Origin: Anaerolineae bacterium
Lineage (GTDB): Bacteria > Chloroflexota > Anaerolineae > CG2-30-64-16
Assembly: GCA_025454565.1 (NCBI GenBank)
Contig: JALOOE010000340.1
Location: 1 to 7,914, forward strand
Direction: 5' to 3'
Length of the DNA: 7,914 nucleotides
A model generated the notes under the pieces. It made no database searches. It saw nothing but the letters and a program-made list of their open reading frames with translations, and was not told the origin of the DNA. Shown piece after piece: positions 6,327 to 7,914 of the stretch. The translations under genes and the position numbers were made by a program. Position 1 is the first letter of the stretch; each line of letters starts with the position of its first letter.

Positions 6327-7385
6327 TCAAGAGACGGCGGGATTGCCTTGGGATGCTTGGGCCAGACGGCGGAGGCCCCAACTACGTCGCCACATGGCGA
6401 TCGCAGCCCAAACGCTGACGCCGCCGACGACCAGCGCATGCAGCGTCAACCCGTAGGCTAAACCGACGGTGGCGGGCACGCCAAACACCGCCAGGGCGAT
6501 CATGCACAAATAGTGAAACACCCCGATCTTGCCGGGCGTCGAAGGTACGGCCACGCCGGCCTGCAATACGACAAGCAAGAACAGCGCGATCAATGGCGTT
6601 GCCGGCAGATCGAAAGCCAACAAAAGTAGATAATTCGTCAATCCGGCGACGAGCCAGAAGGCGACCGTCCAACCCCAGACTGCGACAGCCGCCCGCCGAT
6701 TCCCCAAACCATTTAACCCATCAAGCCCTGCACTGATGCGGGCGTGCCAGCGCTCGGCCAACGAGGCCGGGAGCCAGTGCAACACCCAATCCACAACTCG
6801 CAGGATGGCTCCCCGGCTCCCCAGAAGGATCGCGACCAAAATGCCCACAGCCAGCGCCGCAAAGAACACCGGCCAAAGCCTGGTGGCCAGCCAATCGGGA
6901 AGCGCCAGGAATGGCAGCATCGCTGCGACAAGGATGGCAAGCATGATGATATCGATCAGCTTCTCGGCGGCAATCGTACCGAGCGCATACGCTTTACTGA
7001 TCGCTGCTTCTTCACCCGTCAGGTAAGCTCGCACGACCTCACCCAGGCGCGCTGGGACGTAATAGTTCACGGCCTGACCGATGACGATCAGATCGCACAG
7101 GCGCAGCAGGCTCAGGCTGGGCCGCTGCGGGTAGAAGAGCGCTCGCCAGCGGAGACCCTTCAGGAAGGTCACGACCACGCTGGCAATCAGGGTCAAGACG
7201 ATGAACGGCAGGTGCGCCTCTTGCAGCGCCACCAAGAGCTGGCGGAAATCGACCGTACGTGCTGCCAGATACACGGTGACCAGCGCCAAGATCAGGCCCA
7301 ACCAGATTTGGACACGCGTGCCGAACCAGCGGCTTCCCGTGCGGTTCGCTGGACTGCCTGGCCGACTTTCCGTCAACTCGCTCAC
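6327..7385 (-). CDS. Flippase-like / lysylphosphatidylglycerol synthase TM-region family membrane protein
   Basis: A 352-residue membrane protein with about 8 hydrophobic segments. It belongs to the UPF0104/LPG_synthase_TM family (MprF N-domain and archaeal AglD relatives). Family motifs seen are NYYVPARLGEVVRAYL (107-122), EKLIDIIML (141-149) and PSTPGKIGVFHYL (281-293). It lacks the soluble aminoacyl-transferase domain of MprF, so lysine transfer to lipid is not expected. A role in flipping or handling lipid-linked intermediates in envelope glycan or lipid assembly is inference from relatives. The start is GTG at 7383-7385, which overlaps the sortase stop as GTGA and has no good ribosome-binding site, so translation is probably coupled. 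Its N-terminal 20 residues are polar, before the first helix (about 25-42). Confidence 0.9.
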   Translation of the reverse strand: MSELTESRPGSPANRTGSRWFGTRVQIWLGLILALVTVYLAARTVDFRQLLVALQEAHLPFIVLTLIASVVVTFLKGLRWRALFYPQRPSLSLLRLCDLIVIGQAVNYYVPARLGEVVRAYLTGEEAAISKAYALGTIAAEKLIDIIMLAILVAAMLPFLALPDWLATRLWPVFFAALAVGILVAILLGSRGAILRVVDWVLHWLPASLAERWHARISAGLDGLNGLGNRRAAVAVWGWTVAFWLVAGLTNYLLLLAFDLPATPLIALFLLVVLQAGVAVPSTPGKIGVFHYLCMIALAVFGVPATVGLAYGLTLHALVVGGVSVWAAIAMWRRSWGLRRLAQASQGNPAVS

Positions 7386-7914
7386 GGTTGAGACGGTTTG
7401 GCAACCACGACCAGCCGGTGGGTATTGCTCCAGGGAGGCCAGCAGGTCACGATAGTGAGCTGGGGCTCATCTGTCGGCTCCAGGAAGCGAGCGTTTTGCA
7501 TGCGCTGTGCGAGCGAGACCCCCGAGTCGCGCAGGCGAAAGAAATCGGTGATAGTGTAGTTGACCGGTTTGCCGATGGAAGTGTATAGCTGAATCTTGCG
7601 TCCCTTCAGGATATCAGAACGGTCCGTGAACTCATCGACGCGAGCGCGAGTCGCATCGTCCCACGCCATGCTGATCGCCTCGAATACCTTCCCGTCGATA
7701 TTGTTGTGCCCCGAAAGGACGAGATTGCCCGGCTGATCCATGGTCGCGCTGTTGATATGATGGCCCGCTGCATCTTTGGGGATCACCCAGTCGGATTGCG
7801 GACCGGTCGCGGTATTGACCACCTCCCAGCCCATTTCGACCACTTTTGCGTCGATGTTCAGGTCGGGGATCACCAAGCGCACCGGCACCTCGGGCGACGC
7901 CGTGGGGGTGGGTA
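7382..7914 (-). CDS. Sortase (LPxTG-type transpeptidase), N-terminus outside the window
   Basis: The catalytic domain of a sortase, an extracytoplasmic cysteine transpeptidase that cuts surface proteins at an LPxTG-like motif and joins them to the cell wall or other acceptors. The catalytic triad is visible, numbering from an internal GTG at 7886-7888: His61 in LVLSGHNN, Cys149 in TIVTCWPP, and Arg158 in NTHRLVVV. The strand VPVRLVIPDLNIDAKV opens the domain. The frame stays open to the window edge, where PTPTASPEV is a Pro/Thr linker that normally joins an N-terminal membrane anchor to this domain, so the GTG at 7888 is not the start. The gene ends 4 bp inside the flippase gene. The subclass (E/F or other) was not determined. 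Confidence 0.92.
   Translation of the reverse strand, partial: PTPTASPEVPVRLVIPDLNIDAKVVEMGWEVVNTATGPQSDWVIPKDAAGHHINSATMDQPGNLVLSGHNNIDGKVFEAISMAWDDATRARVDEFTDRSDILKGRKIQLYTSIGKPVNYTITDFFRLRDSGVSLAQRMQNARFLEPTDEPQLTIVTCWPPWSNTHRLVVVAKPSQP

Overview
The window is GC-rich and almost fully coding. It looks like a monoderm Chloroflexota genome, probably Anaerolineae-like. That placement is inferred from gene content: a sortase, a Pro/Thr-rich exported DUF11 protein, DUF2723 and DUF4012 proteins, and a lipoprotein-like Fn3-type protein. No rRNA or other marker is present to confirm it.

Left end (1-1145, + strand): the C-terminal part of a P1B-type heavy-metal ATPase, cut by the window edge. It is damaged in two ways. 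An in-frame repeat-rich insert (about 284-398) carries four tandem 7-bp units, inverted repeats and a 12-bp palindrome. A frame change near 524-531 coincides with loss of a block of the nucleotide-binding domain. Its metal-site motif reads Cys-Ser-Cys rather than the usual Cys-Pro-Cys.

Rest of the window (1160-7914, all - strand): seven tightly packed genes that look like one operon running right to left. In transcription order they are: a sortase (start outside the window), an AglD/MprF-like flippase-type membrane protein, a secreted DUF11 protein, a DUF2723 multi-spanning membrane protein (frameshifted near 4367), a DUF4012 membrane-anchored protein, a small Fn3-like lipoprotein candidate with a C-terminal membrane helix, and a GNAT acetyltransferase. 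Sortase/flippase and lipoprotein/GNAT overlap by 4 bp, and the other gaps are short. The promoter must lie to the right of the window, because no intergenic gap inside exceeds about 45 bp.

Working together (inference): five of the seven products are exported or membrane-bound, and the families point to cell-envelope work. The sortase could anchor a surface protein, the DUF2723 protein resembles GT-C-type lipid-linked glycosyltransferases, and the flippase-like family is tied to lipid or lipid-linked sugar handling. The DUF11 protein ends in an LPxxG-like motif but has no membrane tail, so whether it is the sortase substrate is open. No mobile element, RNA gene or CRISPR array was seen. There is no gene-free stretch over 300 bp.
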